Assembly: GCA_951799425.1 (NCBI GenBank)
Contig: OX637393.1
Span: forward strand, 31,918,244-31,982,243
Direction of reading: 5' to 3'
DNA length: 64,000 nucleotides
From: Ilex aquifolium
Lineage: Eukaryota > Streptophyta > Magnoliopsida > Aquifoliales > Aquifoliaceae
Positions 22,441-34,872 of this stretch are shown here, piece by piece; the first letter of the stretch is position 1, and every line of letters begins with the position of its first letter. Position numbers and translations under genes: made by a program. Below the pieces are notes generated by a model. It did not search any database. It worked only from the letters and a program-made list of their open reading frames with translations, and was not told the origin of the DNA.

Positions 22441-23777
22441 CCTAATTGAAACTGACATTGACAACAATAAGAGATAGAGCCATGTTTAGACAGGGGAGGC
22501 CAGACCCCCTCAGCTTTCCAAGAACCATGTATCTTTGAGAAAATATTGATTGAAACAATGATATTACATCATCAGTGATATGAAGTATTATCAATTAATA
22601 ATTATATATCACATCATGGATCCCACTATTTTAGTAACTTTCAAAATCACCATGTTGAAACTTTAGTGTAGTGGGGTTCATTTATTTTACATGTTGTATT
22701 ATTATTCTTTTTTTTTTATTTTTTTATCAAGGTTGAATTATTATTCATTAATATGGCCATTACATTAAATATTTACTTGTATATCTGTATACACAAATCT
22801 GTCACTATATCCCACTTTTCCACTTTGTTTTTTTTACCCAAATAACGTAGGAAGTCATCCAATATAACTTCATTACATCCTGATAAAAAAACTTCTTTAC
22901 ATCTTGGACTGCCAGAAGCCATAAGGTCACTGTAGTAATTAGAATTGCGTCACTTTTTTGCATTGTCTTATGTTACGTGTGGATGACATCTCTTGACGAT
23001 ATCCACTCAAATCATTTTACTCTCTCTTCTCTCTCCACCGACACTCTAAAGTGTCTCATCCACAGATGTTTGCTAGTTGGGTATTTGTTGAAGTTGAATC
23101 CTTGATCACATTCGAAGAGCGGTAGCCGAGTGTAAGGAGTAAGGATTTAACAAGTCCGACCATTATATTTGATATTAAATTTTGTCCCTGAAAATTCGGT
23201 CTTTTTTACTGAGTTTGAGATAAATATTTAAGAGGAGTTGAGTTAGAGTGTTAGGGTCGAAGATTTTAGACTCAATTTTCAATTCTAAATTAGACAATCA
23301 AATCATGCCATGTTCAAGTAGATAAGATTTTATCGGTTCATGTAAGATTTGGGTGCTTTGATTTTCTTTTTCAACTTATGATGAGGATTTTTAAACAACA
23401 GTAAAATAATATTGTTCGTCATCTGATTTCGTCCCTGGCAACCGTGCATAGCTTCCATTGTATAGAAACCTTGTTTTTCTCAGAGGTTGAAAGAATGAAT
23501 TTAATTCATTTATAATCAATCCTTATTGAGAGCCCCATTAGGGTACAAGGGTAGTTGCTTCTGCCATTATCATTCTAACTCCTTGAAAACCTGTACTCTT
23601 CATCTACCCCATTAAATGATGAGAATGTACTTTTCATTGCTAGAAACTATATTACGATGCCAATGGCATGGCCTATTCACGGCCAGAAACTATTCTACGA
23701 CGTAGATATTTCCACGCAGACAACATATAATTTGATTTATTCTAGACACTATAGTTTTGAGATAAGGTTAGCAAACA
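22441..23777. other. Spacer, no gene seen
   Basis: AT-rich intergenic DNA without supported coding regions or clear transposon ends. Confidence 0.5.
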
Positions 23778-24042
23778 ATTTGGGTGGACTATTCTCAACC
23801 TAAAAATATTCATTCTCACCCCATTAAAGTTTCAACTATAAAACTACTAAACTCACCTTTTCTATACACGTCCCACTATAGACTAACCCCACCCCATTAA
23901 CAATTAAATCCAATCCAAACTAAAATTTAAATCTCACCATTGCATAGTTAAAATTTTCATATCTATCACTTGCTCATCCAAATATAGTATCTTGTCTCGC
24001 CTGTGTGTATATGTGTGTGTATGTGTGTGTGCGCGTGTGTGG

Positions 24043-24111
<69 letters not shown>

Positions 24112-24836
24112 AGCCCCAACAACAACAAGTGATTGAAAAAGACATCAAGCCTCAACAATAACAAGTGATTGAACTGAAGTTCTTTTTTAATCAAACAAAC
24201 TATTTTTTTTATATATAAAAGAACCGTTCCATCATATCAATTACGACAAGTATTAAAACCCACATGAACAATTTTGATTTACATATAAAGATGCAAAAGA
24301 TCTCTTATATATTACTTACATTATGATGCAACATGAATCCAAATAACTGTATCACACTAAAATATTTAAAAAATCTTGATTGCTAAAAAAAATAGACAAC
24401 CATTTACTTAATCATTCCGTGTATGCTACTAATACCCCTCTGAATTTCTTTCCAAGAACAACTAGAAGTCAGGTTCTCTCATATGTGTGTGAAAAAAATA
24501 TATTTTCATAGCAAAACATATACAAAAAAAATATTAAACTTGACACTAATACTCACTTGTATATCACCCGAGAAATCCATGTTAGATTACCAAGTTGAGT
24601 ATATGACATTCAGGTGTGTGAAACAACGCATAGAAAGAAGCCCAAAAAGTGAGAAGATATTGAGGTGGGAATAATTTATGAGTCAGATGTATTTTACTTG
24701 GAATAGGTTTAGTTATTAATTGGGTGGGAGAAAAATGGGGTGGGGTTAGTCTATAATCGGGTATATATAGAAGGGATGAACTTAGTAGTGTTATAGTTGA
24801 GACTTTAATGGGGTGGGAATAGATCCCATCCAAAAT
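23778..24836. mobile_element. TIR element of about 1.06 kb with compound microsatellite
   Basis: About 110 bp at the left (CACCCCATTAAAGTTTCAAC..., GACTAACCCCACCCCATT) recurs inverted at the right (CACCCCATTAAAGTCTCAAC..., GACTAACCCCACCCCATT on the minus strand), with one short indel. The interior is non-coding. Exact termini and target duplication are uncertain; a Mutator-like or other MITE-sized element is the likely class. Confidence 0.6.
24003..24107. repeat. Compound (GT)n(GA)n microsatellite
   Basis: Interrupted GT/TA repeats pass directly into about 23 GA units. Useful as a length-polymorphic marker; apparent ORFs across it are artefacts. Confidence 0.95.
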
Positions 24837-25457
24837 CTTTTTATGCCATACCCAAAAAATATTTCATGTAGTAGATCTTAATTCGATTTATTCTAGTCAT
24901 TACTGTACAAATAATATAGTGATGTCAAACAATAAGTTTTTTGTATACATGTTATATACTTGTTAAACAAAAACAAAGATATAGTGCTAAAAAGTGAGAG
25001 TGTGTTTGGTAATCTTTTCAGTTTTCTATTTTCAAAAAAAAAGTGAAAATAGAAACAATTTTTGTTTTTTTTTCTATAATAAAAAGTTGAAACAAAAAAT
25101 TTGTTTGATTGTCAGTTCTGATTGAAAATTTATAAAAACTAAAACATAAAATGTTTGGTAACTACTTCAATTTCTGTCATATTAAGTAGCTTTATATTAA
25201 TTATATGTTAAAAACTAAATCAAAATTCATTGTCTCAATACATACACTCATCAAGTAAGAGACAAATCAAAATAGTTGAATCACATAAGTATATAGGTCA
25301 AAGCAAAAATTGAACAGATCTTCAAGATTAGTAGGTCCAAGCAAATCCATCACTAGAACATTATAGTCTCCTCCCACACCGAACCATCTCAATTTAGGAA
25401 TTCTAGCTGAAATTATTAGAAGTATTGCAATTATAATATTGTTTGGCAAAGCTTCCA

Positions 25458-28086
25458 GCTCGTGCCCCCCTTCTGGATGTCGCCCATGGAGTTGACAGAA
25501 TTGAGGAAACAGTTGAACGAGCTGCTTGATTTTGGCAACATGAAACCCTCCAAGGCGCCATACAGAGCCCCAGTGCTATTCCAAAAGGAGAAAGTGACTA
25601 TCAAGAAAAAATACCCTATTTTGAATATTGGTGATTTATTCGATAGGCTCTCTAAATAAACTTTCTACACAAACTTGGACTTGAGGATTGGGTATTGGCA
25701 CGCTAGAATTGCAGAAGAAGGTGAATCCAAAACTACTTGTGTTACTCGTTATGGTTCATTTGAATTCCTTGTAATGCCATTTGAGCTCAAAAAAGCCCAT
25801 GCTACTTTCTGTAATTTAATGAATGATGTTTTCTATGATTACATCAATATGTTTGTAGTTGTTTACTTAGATTACGTTGCAATCTATAGTTATTCATTGG
25901 AGGATCACTTAGACCATCTAAAGACGGTGTTCTCACGGGTTAGGGGTTGGGTGTCCATGTCATAGAACCTTTCTCTAGCCAAGAATCCAATTATTGATCG
26001 AATCAGGGCGGATCCAATTCATTGAAAAATGAAAGGCTATTCAAAGAAGAGAAATGCCCCAACTGATTTGCTCAAGAAGAACTTGAAAAGGGACTAGAAT
26101 GGTGCTTGCCAAACTATTTTTGAGAAACTGAAGCATGCAGCGTCTTCTGCACCGATGCAGAAACTGGTAGACTTTGATTTACTCTTTGAACTGCACACTG
26201 ATGCCTCTGACTATACCATTGAAGGAGTCCTCATTTAGGAAGAACACCTTATTGCCTTTGAAAGTCAGAAGCTCAAAGATGCAGAACAACGCTACTCAGC
26301 ACACAAGAAGGCAATGATTGTTGTGGTGCATTGCCTTGAAATTTGGAGGCATTACCTTTTGGGAACGAAGTTCGCTGTTTTGATGAACAATGTGGTGAAT
26401 ACTTACTTCAAGTCCCAGAAGAAACTGACTCCAAAGCCTGGTGGCAAGAGTTTCTTGCTGAGTTTGATTTCATGTGGGTTCACAAGCCCAAAAGGCAGAA
26501 CCAAGTTGCTAATGCATTAAACAGGAATGAGGTTCATGACTATGTTGCTGCACTTTCCATTGTGCAAACCGACTTTCTTGAAAGAGTCAAAGAATAGGTC
26601 CAGACTGATGTTGCCTACGACAAACTGAAGCAACAAGTCAGTAAAGGCTTGGTTCATAGATATTAGCTGGAAGATGACTTACTCTACGCCAAGGGAGGCA
26701 TACTCTAAGTCAAGGGAGGCAAACTATATGTCCTTCTAGGAGGGGGACTGAGGCAAGATTTGATTTGGGAAACACATAACTCCCAATGAGCTGGACATCT
26801 AAGAGTCGAGATGATGCTGGCATTATTGTCTCGCTCATACTACTGGCCTAAGATGGAAGATGACCTTGAGGCATATGTTATGACTTGTCTAGTTTGCCAA
26901 CTTGATAAGGTTGAGAAGTAGAAGACAGGGGTTTGCTGCAGCCCCTACCCATTCCTGCCAGACTGTGGCAATCAGCTTCAATGGACTTCATATGCAACGT
27001 GCCAAATATGGATGGCATGCAGTTGATTATGGTGGTGGTTGATCGATTTTCCAAGTATGTGGCATTCATTCATATGCTCCATGCTTGCCCTACAGATGTT
27101 GCTACAGTACTATTTTACAAATACGTGGTTAAGTACTTTGGCTTGTTGGAAGACATAGTCAGTAATCGTGACACACGGTTCACTGATAGATTTTGGATAG
27201 TGCAGTTCAATATCATGAGTTATGAGTTGAAATTTTCTACAATAAGTCACCCTTAGATAGATGGTCAGACTGAACAAATCAATGTCTTGCTAGAGGATTA
27301 TATGCGGCACTATGTCACTGCAAGTCAGAAAAATTGGGTGGAGTTGGTGAATACTGCCCAATTTTGCTATTACTTGCAAAAGTCTTATGCTACAAGAATG
27401 AGTACTTTTGAATTGGTTATGGGACAACAAGCACTTACTCCTCATGAAGTGGTGAAATAGAGAACCGGAGGTAGATGTCCCGCTACATACCGGTTTGGTA
27501 ATTCCAAGCAAGAGTTGCTTGACGAAGCAAATAACAGCTTAGCTAAAGCTGCTCGTCTGATGAAGAAATATGTAGATCAAGGTCACAGGCCACTAGAATT
27601 TCAAGTTGGCAATCAAGTTTTACTAAAATTAACTCCTGCAATTTGGAAAAAGGATCAATAGCAAAATAGTGCACCATGGGCTGGTTCCTAATTATGACGG
27701 TCCCTTCGAAGTGACGAAGAAGATTGAGAATGTAGCCTATCGGTTGAAACTACCTAATCGATTGAAAATTCACCAAAGTTTTCATATGAATTTTTTGAAG
27801 TTTTTCCATGAAGACTTGTTGAATGCTGGAAGGAGATAAGCCAAGAAGGCTCCGCTTTTAATCAGGAAACTGTTTAACTAGGAAGTCGACAACATTCCAT
27901 CTCTTAGGATCATGGATCAGAGTAAGAAGAATCGCATGACTGATTTTTTGGTTCATTAGAAAGGTGGTTTCAAGGCAGATGCTAGTTGGAAAAGAGATGT
28001 TACTCTTTTCCAGTTTGAGAAACAAATCAAAGAGTATTGAGACAACCTTTTGATGAGGACGTCGAGTTCTTTTGATGAGGGTGGTT
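25458..28086 (+). pseudogene. Decayed Ty3/gypsy pol (element C, right copy)
   Basis: Plus-strand pol without gag or protease. Pieces in order: RT fingers (25462-25659, [17 protein letters not shown]), RT palm (25675-25965) with the active-site box YLDY in place of YxDD, RNase H/connection (26314-26597), integrase core (26933-27256, VVVDRFSKYVAF), and integrase C-terminus (about 27530-27835, QVLLKLTP). Many stops. A 360-bp deletion at about 25938 relative to the left copy removes sequence after the palm. A purine-rich TTTTGATGAGGGTGGTT tract (28069-28086) precedes the LTR. No 5' LTR exists upstream, so the element was 5'-truncated before the duplication. Confidence 0.85.
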
Positions 28087-28777
28087 TGTTACACCCTTAG
28101 CTAGTTGGCATGGCTATGGCATGCGGGTGCCTCACCCAAGGGTGCCCCATGCCTTACCCAACATGGGGGTGTGCTTGCCTAAGCACCCTTTAGAGAAAAG
28201 ATGACTTCTTTAGGACTTGGTCATGTGCTTGGTTTGGTATCAAAGGTATTCGACAAAAATTTCAGGTGGAATGCAGCGATTATGCCCTAGGCTCTTGTCA
28301 TTATAACTCTTCAGCCACATGATGTCAATTGCTGCCACAAGGGAATTGTCTCCTAATGCTATTATAGGGGATGCTTCGCGAAGGGGTTCCAGGCCAGCAA
28401 CCCTAGTAACCTTTATGCTCCCTAGCCTTGGCACACCAAAGCAAGGCACCAATACCTGAGATATGGGGCCGATGATCAGTGGGACCCATCAATGGTGGCA
28501 ACCTCATACATGATTGAGTAAGGCAGCACATACATGGACACGTTGGACACAAGCAAGCAATCAAGGCTAATTGTGTGGGCCTGAATTGTGATGTATTGAA
28601 AGCTTGGAAGACCAAGTCATGGGTTGTGCATGGCTTGGCACGTGGGCAAGGGAAGATCAGATGTTGTGGGCTATCAAGGATGTTAAGTGTACGTCATGTG
28701 ATGTGGTTCCAAGCAGTTGAAGCATGTGCACAACATGTAAGAGGTTTTTTTTTTAGGCAGAATGTGATAGGGTTATG

Positions 28778-31153
28778 TGTGACGCCCCAATTTCCGGGGG
28801 TCCTATATTAACCGTTGATCATCCTTCAACCCGCGGAATTACACGTGGATGTCACTCAACCCAACACCACGGCGATAGCATCCCCTTAGCTGGGATCATA
28901 ACTCACAAATGTAAACTGGATTCAATTATTCATTGGGTTCAACCAAGATCCAACATACCAGGATTTATACTCCATTATAGTTCATTTATATCATTGGAGG
29001 GAAGGAAAGCATAGACCGAAAATAAGGTAAAGCAGTTTAAAAATCTAAAAATTCTTGAAAGTGTACCGGTACACTGTGTACCGGTACAATATCGTACCGG
29101 TACTGCGTATCGGTACGGTTTGCCTACTGGAAAGTGCGTACCGGTACCCTACCGTACCGGTACACTGTACCGGTATTTTCTGCCCAGTTTTGCCTTTTTC
29201 AACCATTTTTCATTTTCAATTCATTCAAAACCTCCCAAAATCATCCAATACATGTTTGATAAGAATTCTCATATAAAACATAATTTGTACAAGTTCCATT
29301 ACAATTAATTCCATACATTTATACATCAAAATAGTATTTTCACAAAAGCTTTACAAAATAAACCATAAAAGCCACAAGTTGGCTTTCTTCAACCTTGGGG
29401 CTCGAATTTGGGAGCCGTCTGCCAGTGTACATCCTGCACCTGAAATGTTTTTCCCACGAAGGGTGAGCCAACGCCCAGTAGAGTAGATCCTACAAAGGCT
29501 ACTCCCCCCTAGATGCTCATGCTCATGCAACATTCATTCCTTATAAGGATATGCATTCTAAGTTGGAATGCAACAATACCATGCCATGAAATGAGATGAC
29601 ACTCACTCATGCACTTCAACCCGAGTCCTCACCGACTCCCACTACACGATGCAATGCCAAAGTGTTTCATTTCATCATTTATGTTCACATCAAATGACAT
29701 TTTCAAAACTAGGGTCTTTCTTGGGATTGGATATTCATGGACTTACACCAAGGGTCATCCATACCCACACACTTTATGGACTCTTACACCAATGGAGTGC
29801 ATCTCCCAAATCACCGGGCCTTGCACCCGAGAGGTCGTCATGCCTCTTCTTGCTAACCCCAACCCAATTTATCATGCAACCAAGCAGCTTAGCTCGGTCT
29901 TCGACCCAACTTTTCTCAAGCCATACCGTCAATCACCAAGTGTGGTGTTGACATCAACCATGCACACACCCATGTGATGAGATGCTCCCGTGCATATGCA
30001 ATGTCATGTCCCATTTCATGCAACATAATGCTCAATATGTCAAGAACAACACATGAACAATTTCAACATGCGCATTCAACTACAAATCATATCATAAGCA
30101 TATGATTCCACAAGTTAAACTTAAGCATGTTATTTCAATTCAATTAAAACAACAATTTCCAAATACTCATGGCATTTCACCAAACACCTTCAACGCATAA
30201 TTTATATAACACATAGCATTCCTTTAATTTTACTAAGTTACATAGTAAATCACATGTAACTTCCATATACCAAAATCAAGCTAGCAATTAGCTTAAACCA
30301 TTTCTATGCTCACTTTTCTATTTCTATAAACATAAACATACATATAAAAGTCTATTCATATGCATAAACATATCAAACCCTTAAACTACCAACATCTAAG
30401 GAAAGATTAATCCAAGGTAGGAAGAACCCTACCTCTTGAAGCTTGAAATGAAGACTAGGCTTCAAGAACACACCAAGAACAACCCCAAAATCTCAAGACT
30501 ATTGATTTCTCCAAAACTTTGCCTTTTGATCTTTGGTGAAACTCCTCATTCTTGGTACCCACGCGTAGCCCTAGTCACGTAGAGCAACTTTAAGTCTTGG
30601 TCCAACGAATTCTGAGCGACGGAACTCCGGGAAATCGAAGGAGAAGCTTGAAGAATCAAGGTTTTCTCTCTTCTCTCTTCTCTCTTCTCTCTCTATGGCC
30701 GGCCAAAGGGGCTGAACAATGGGATATTTCTGTTGAAATATCTCATTTAAGTCCCTATTTATAATTTTAAATACTCGGCCTACGTCGCGCCACACGTCCT
30801 TCGCTTAATCGGATCCGATTTCGTTCCGAAACGACTTATTTGATCTCGGTTTAAGTTCAAATTAATTTTATTTGAACTTTAATTCAATTTTAAGGAAATT
30901 TTATAAAATTTATTTATGGGGACGTTCGTGAGGTCATTCGCCACGCAGTCGCCTCGAACGACGTGTAAAAATCTGACTCTCTCGGAATTCGACGAAATTT
31001 GACAAGGTGACTAGATTTCGTGATACGAATCCAACGGCGAACTCCGTTTCCTCATCCGAGGTCTAGAGCATGAGTATTTCAAATAAGCATGAGGATGGCA
31101 AATGACCATTTTGCCCTTATTCACAAAAATTTCAAATTTGCCCGGGTTTTACA
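28778..31153 (-). repeat. 3' LTR of the Tekay-type element
   Basis: 2,376 bp, TG...CA ended in both readings. A TATAAATA box lies on the minus strand at 30756-30763, followed downstream by a GAGAGAA-rich leader. It has six exact TACCGGTA palindromes at 29064-29175 against three in the partner LTR, an expansion that explains most of the length difference. Confidence 0.9.
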
Positions 31154-31167
31154 TTCTTCCTCCCTTA
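31154..31167 (-). other. Polypurine tract of the Tekay-type element
   Basis: Minus strand reads AAGGGAGGAAGAA directly before the TGTAAAACCC start of the 3' LTR, the expected plus-strand primer. Confidence 0.85.
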
Positions 31168-31261
31168 AAAAGAATTTCATCCCCGAAATTCACACACACA
31201 TACATGCAATCACATGCATATGCTATAGTCATGTAATAGTAAATGACTATAAAAACGTACC

Positions 31262-32785
31262 TCTATCCTTAAACAAGAAAGGATAATTGGCAAGTACGGT
31301 GTTCTCGCGCTCCCATGTCGCCTCTTCCACTCCCCGGTGCTGCCATAGCACCTTCACTAGCCTCACGGTCTTGCCTCGCAAAATCTGATCTCGGCTATCC
31401 ATGATACGCACCGGTCCCTCCTCGAAGGTCCCATCCGCATCAACAACAAGCTCGCCCTAATCCACCACATGAGTCGGATCTGGGGTGTATTTCCGGAGCA
31501 TAGAGACATGGAATACCGCATGAACACCTGATAGGTTTGGCGGTAACGCCAACCGGTAAGCGACCGTACCAACCCTCTCAAGTATCTTAAAGGGCCCGAT
31601 ATACCTCGGTGACAGCTTTCCTCGCTTGCCGAACCTGACTACTCCTCTCGTAGGCATCACCTTCAAGAAGACATGATCTCCCACCTCAAACTCTAGAGGT
31701 CGCCACCGTCTATCGGCGTAGCTCTTCTGCCGACTCTGAGCCGTGAGAAGACGCTTCCGTATCAAGCCCACCTTCTCTGAGGTGTCTCTAACCAAGTCCG
31801 AACCCGTAGCAAGTCTCTCTCCAACCTTTGTCCAACAAACCGGAGATCGACATGGCCTCCCATACAGTGCCTCGTAGGGTGCCATCTGTATGCTCGCCTG
31901 ATAACTATTGTTATAGGCGAACTCCACCAAGGGTAAATGATCTTCCCAACTACCCTTGAGATCTAGGACACATGCCCGTAGCATGTCCTCTAATGTCTGA
32001 ATGGTCCTCTCAGACTGACCGTCCGTCTGGGGATGAAAAGCAATGCTCATCATCAGTTGTGTCCCCATGGCTCGTTGGAAACTCTCCCAAAAATGAGCCG
32101 TAAACCTAGGATCCCGATCCGACACTATAGATACGGGTACCCCACGCAACCGGACAATCTCCCGTATATATAACCTGCAGAATTCCTCCAGTGTGAAGGT
32201 CATCCGCACAGCCAAAAAGTGTGCCGACTTCGTTAGCTGGTCCACTATCACCCATACCGCGTCATGTCCCTGCAATGTCCGTCGCAAATGAGTCACAAAA
32301 TCCATCGTGACATGTTCCCACTTCCACTCAGCTACCTCCAATGGCTGGAGTAACCCTGCTGGTCTCTGGTGTTCAGCCTTCACTTGCTGACACGTGAGAC
32401 ATCTACTAACAAAATCGCCAACCTGTCGCTTCATCCCATTCCAATAATACTGGTGACGAAGATCATGATACATCTTCGTGCCTCCTGGATGAACCGCAAA
32501 ACGGGAGCAATGAAACTCCCTAAGGATCTCCTCTCTCAGATCTTCCAACTGAGGAACCACAACCCTTCCTCGATACCGAAGACTACCATCCGAGTGAATG
32601 GCCCAGCCCTCGTCACCTGTACCTGCCTGTACACGGTCCCGGATGGACAATAGCTCCGTGTTCTGACTCTGGGACTCAACAACCCTGCTCAGTAGGGAAG
32701 GCGTAGCCACCAAACTCCCCAAAGTACCCTGAGTCTGACCCATATAACATAGCCCGAACTGTCCACAGTCTCGATCATCTGCCAC
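31262..32785 (-). pseudogene. Integrase and C-terminal tail of the Tekay-type element
   Basis: An open frame of 442 codons (31457-32785) holds the HHCC zinc module (HCSRFAVHPGG ... CLTCQQVK), the DDE core (MDFVTHLRR; IVSDRDPRF; HPQTDGQSERTIQ), and the GPF/LALPP C-terminal fold. A TAG at 31457-31459 ends it, but the same frame continues for about 65 codons with the chromodomain-like tail (VLWQHRGVEEATWE), so the stop is premature. The frame is shifted by one base relative to the RT frame near 32780. Other integrase residues appear intact. Confidence 0.9.
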
Positions 32786-34182
32786 TCTCGGGAAGCCACA
32801 CTAGCCAAGACTCCCCGTGACTTCCGGCTGAGTGCGTCAGCTACCACATTTGCCTTACCGGGATGGTAATGCAAAGTGCAGTCATAGTCCTCCAGAAACT
32901 CCATCCACCTGCGTTGCCTCATGTTGAGGTCCCGCTGTGTAAAGATGTACTTCAGACTTCTGTGGTCTGAAAACACCTCGAACTGCTCACCGTATAAATA
33001 GTGGCGCCAAGCCTTCAAGGCAAAGACAATGGCTGCCAACTCCATGTCACGTGTGGGGTAACTCTGCTCGTGGTTCTTTAACTGCCGAGAACTATAAGCT
33101 ACCACTCTCCCGGACTGCATCAAGACGCATCCAAGTCCGTCCTTAGAGGCATCACAATACACTGTGTACCTCTGTCCCCTTTTTGGGATTATCAGAATAG
33201 GAGCTGAAATAAGCCTCCTCTTCAACTCCTGGAATGCCTTCTCACATGAATCATTCCACTCAAACTTAACCTCCTTCCGGGTCAACCTCGTCATAGGTGC
33301 AGCTAGTCGGGAGAAGTCCTCAATGAACCTCCTGTAATACCCCGTCAATCCCAAGAAACTACGTATCTCGAAGACTGACTTCGGCCTCTCCCAATTCATG
33401 ACTGCCTCAACCTTCTCCGGATCTACGGATACACCCGAAGCCGACACCACATGTCCCAAAAATTTCACCTCAGTAAGCCAAAATTCACACTTGCTGAACT
33501 TGGCATACAACTGATGGTCTCTCAAGGTCTGGAGAACGACCCTCAAGTGACCCTCATGCTCCTCCTTAGACTTGGAGTAGATCAAGATGTCGTCAACAAA
33601 AACCACGACGAACTGATCAAGGTAGGGTTGGAACACCCTATGCATGAGATCCATGAATGCCGCTGGGGCGTTCGTCAATCCGAATGGTATCACTGTGAAC
33701 TCGAAATGCCCATACCGCGTCCGAAACGCCGTCTTAGGGATATCTGCCTCCCTAACTCTCAACTGATGGTAACCGGTGCAGAGATCTATCTTGGAGTAGA
33801 CCCGCGCCCCTCTCAGCTGATCAAACAAGTCATCAATCCTCGGCAAAAGGTACCTATTCTTGATAGTAACCCTATTCAACTGCCGGTAGTCTATGCATAG
33901 TCGAAGGGTTTTGTCCTTCTTCTTTGCAAATAACACCGGAGCGCCCCAAGGTGAGGTACTCGGTCTAATGAACCCCCTGTCCAACAATTCCTGCAATTGG
34001 ACCTTGAGTTCTTGCAACTCAGCAGGCGCCATCCTATGTGGAGTCATAGAAATGGGCAATGTACCAGGATGCAACTCTATAGTGAAGTCTACATCCCTAT
34101 GTGGAGGTAATCCCGGTAGTTCATCCAGAAAAACATCCTCATAATCACTCACAAACCGAGGTAGACCCAACTCATGTCTCAC
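32689..34182 (-). pseudogene. Reverse transcriptase-RNase H of the Tekay-type element
   Basis: A 497-codon open frame. RT motifs are complete: [55 protein letters not shown], and the catalytic FVDDILIYS. RNase H keeps [18 protein letters not shown] and DHRSLKY. The protease frame upstream is separated by a single TGA at 34208-34210 in the same frame, probably from TGG. The last about 30 codons (after EWQM) are a frameshift artefact; the true continuation is the integrase frame. Catalytically plausible but cut off from gag and protease. Confidence 0.9.
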
Positions 34183-34209
34183 CTCGTCCTCCAGGGTAAG
34201 GCTTGCTAG

Positions 34210-34575
34210 TCAACCCATCAACTGTCCGTGCCATCTAGAGTCGTACACGGCTTGAGGAAAAGCATCGTGCTTATCCCCCAGAAACATGAAACAAACCCCA
34301 TTCGGTGTGTAAGCAGTGACTCGGTGTGCCGCCAACCAATCCATTCCCAGGATTACATCGAACTCCGACATGTCCATGACCCGAAGGTCCACAGTGAGTA
34401 GAATCCCTGAGATCTCTAGCTCACAACCCCGACATATCTGATCAACTCTCACCCTAGCTCCTAGGAGAGAATTTACATGCAATGGCTTTTCCAAGGTTTC
34501 GACCTCTAAGCCCAAATCCCTCACACAAGTCAAATAGCAAAATAGTTTTACAAGGCATCCCAAAATAGGAATCAA
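34210..34575 (-). pseudogene. Protease C-terminal remnant of the Tekay-type element
   Basis: Carries the C-terminal retropepsin pattern (LRVMDMSEFDVILGMDWLAAHR), but the sequence upstream, where the DTGA active site should be, is replaced by leader-like DNA. The deletion join is near 34560-34580. Confidence 0.8.
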
Positions 34576-34857
34576 TACTCAAACATCAAGAGTTTTCTCA
34601 TTGTCTCACTAGGGGGGGCATATGCCTCTCATTAGTAGACATTTATACCATGAACCCTCCCGTTCATCTGCTTTCGCACTCCCAAGGTTATGTTTTCTAA
34701 CCTAGTGCGTTCATTTACATATACATTCTATAATGCATATAATCCACATAGCACATAGCACATAACATGTAGCATATAAACACATAAGATGAAATGCACA
34801 ATGCATGCAATGGTCTAGACCCATGCCCATCAAGCCCTAGGTAAATCGTATACCTAT

Positions 34858-34869
34858 GCTCTGATACCA
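34858..34869 (-). other. Primer binding site, tRNA-iMet type
   Basis: Minus strand reads TGGTATCAGAGC two bases after the end of the 5' LTR, the standard initiator-methionine tRNA primer site of plant LTR elements. Confidence 0.95.
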
Positions 34870-34872
34870 AGC

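Noticed and set aside
23934..24194. Frames across the GT/GA repeat (SLSLS, THTHT)
   Set aside because: Microsatellite artefact.
28403..28811. Frames around MGLNCDVLKAWKTKSW and similar at 4560-4910
   Set aside because: Lie within the element C LTR in both copies; no family match and not consistent with LTR coding.
29609..29977. 122-codon frame in one LTR with a near-identical partner at 35643-36011
   Set aside because: Both lie inside the Tekay-type LTRs, antisense to the element. Their similarity simply reflects LTR identity; no protein features.
33451..33900. 149-codon plus-strand frame
   Set aside because: Antisense shadow of the Tekay-type reverse transcriptase.
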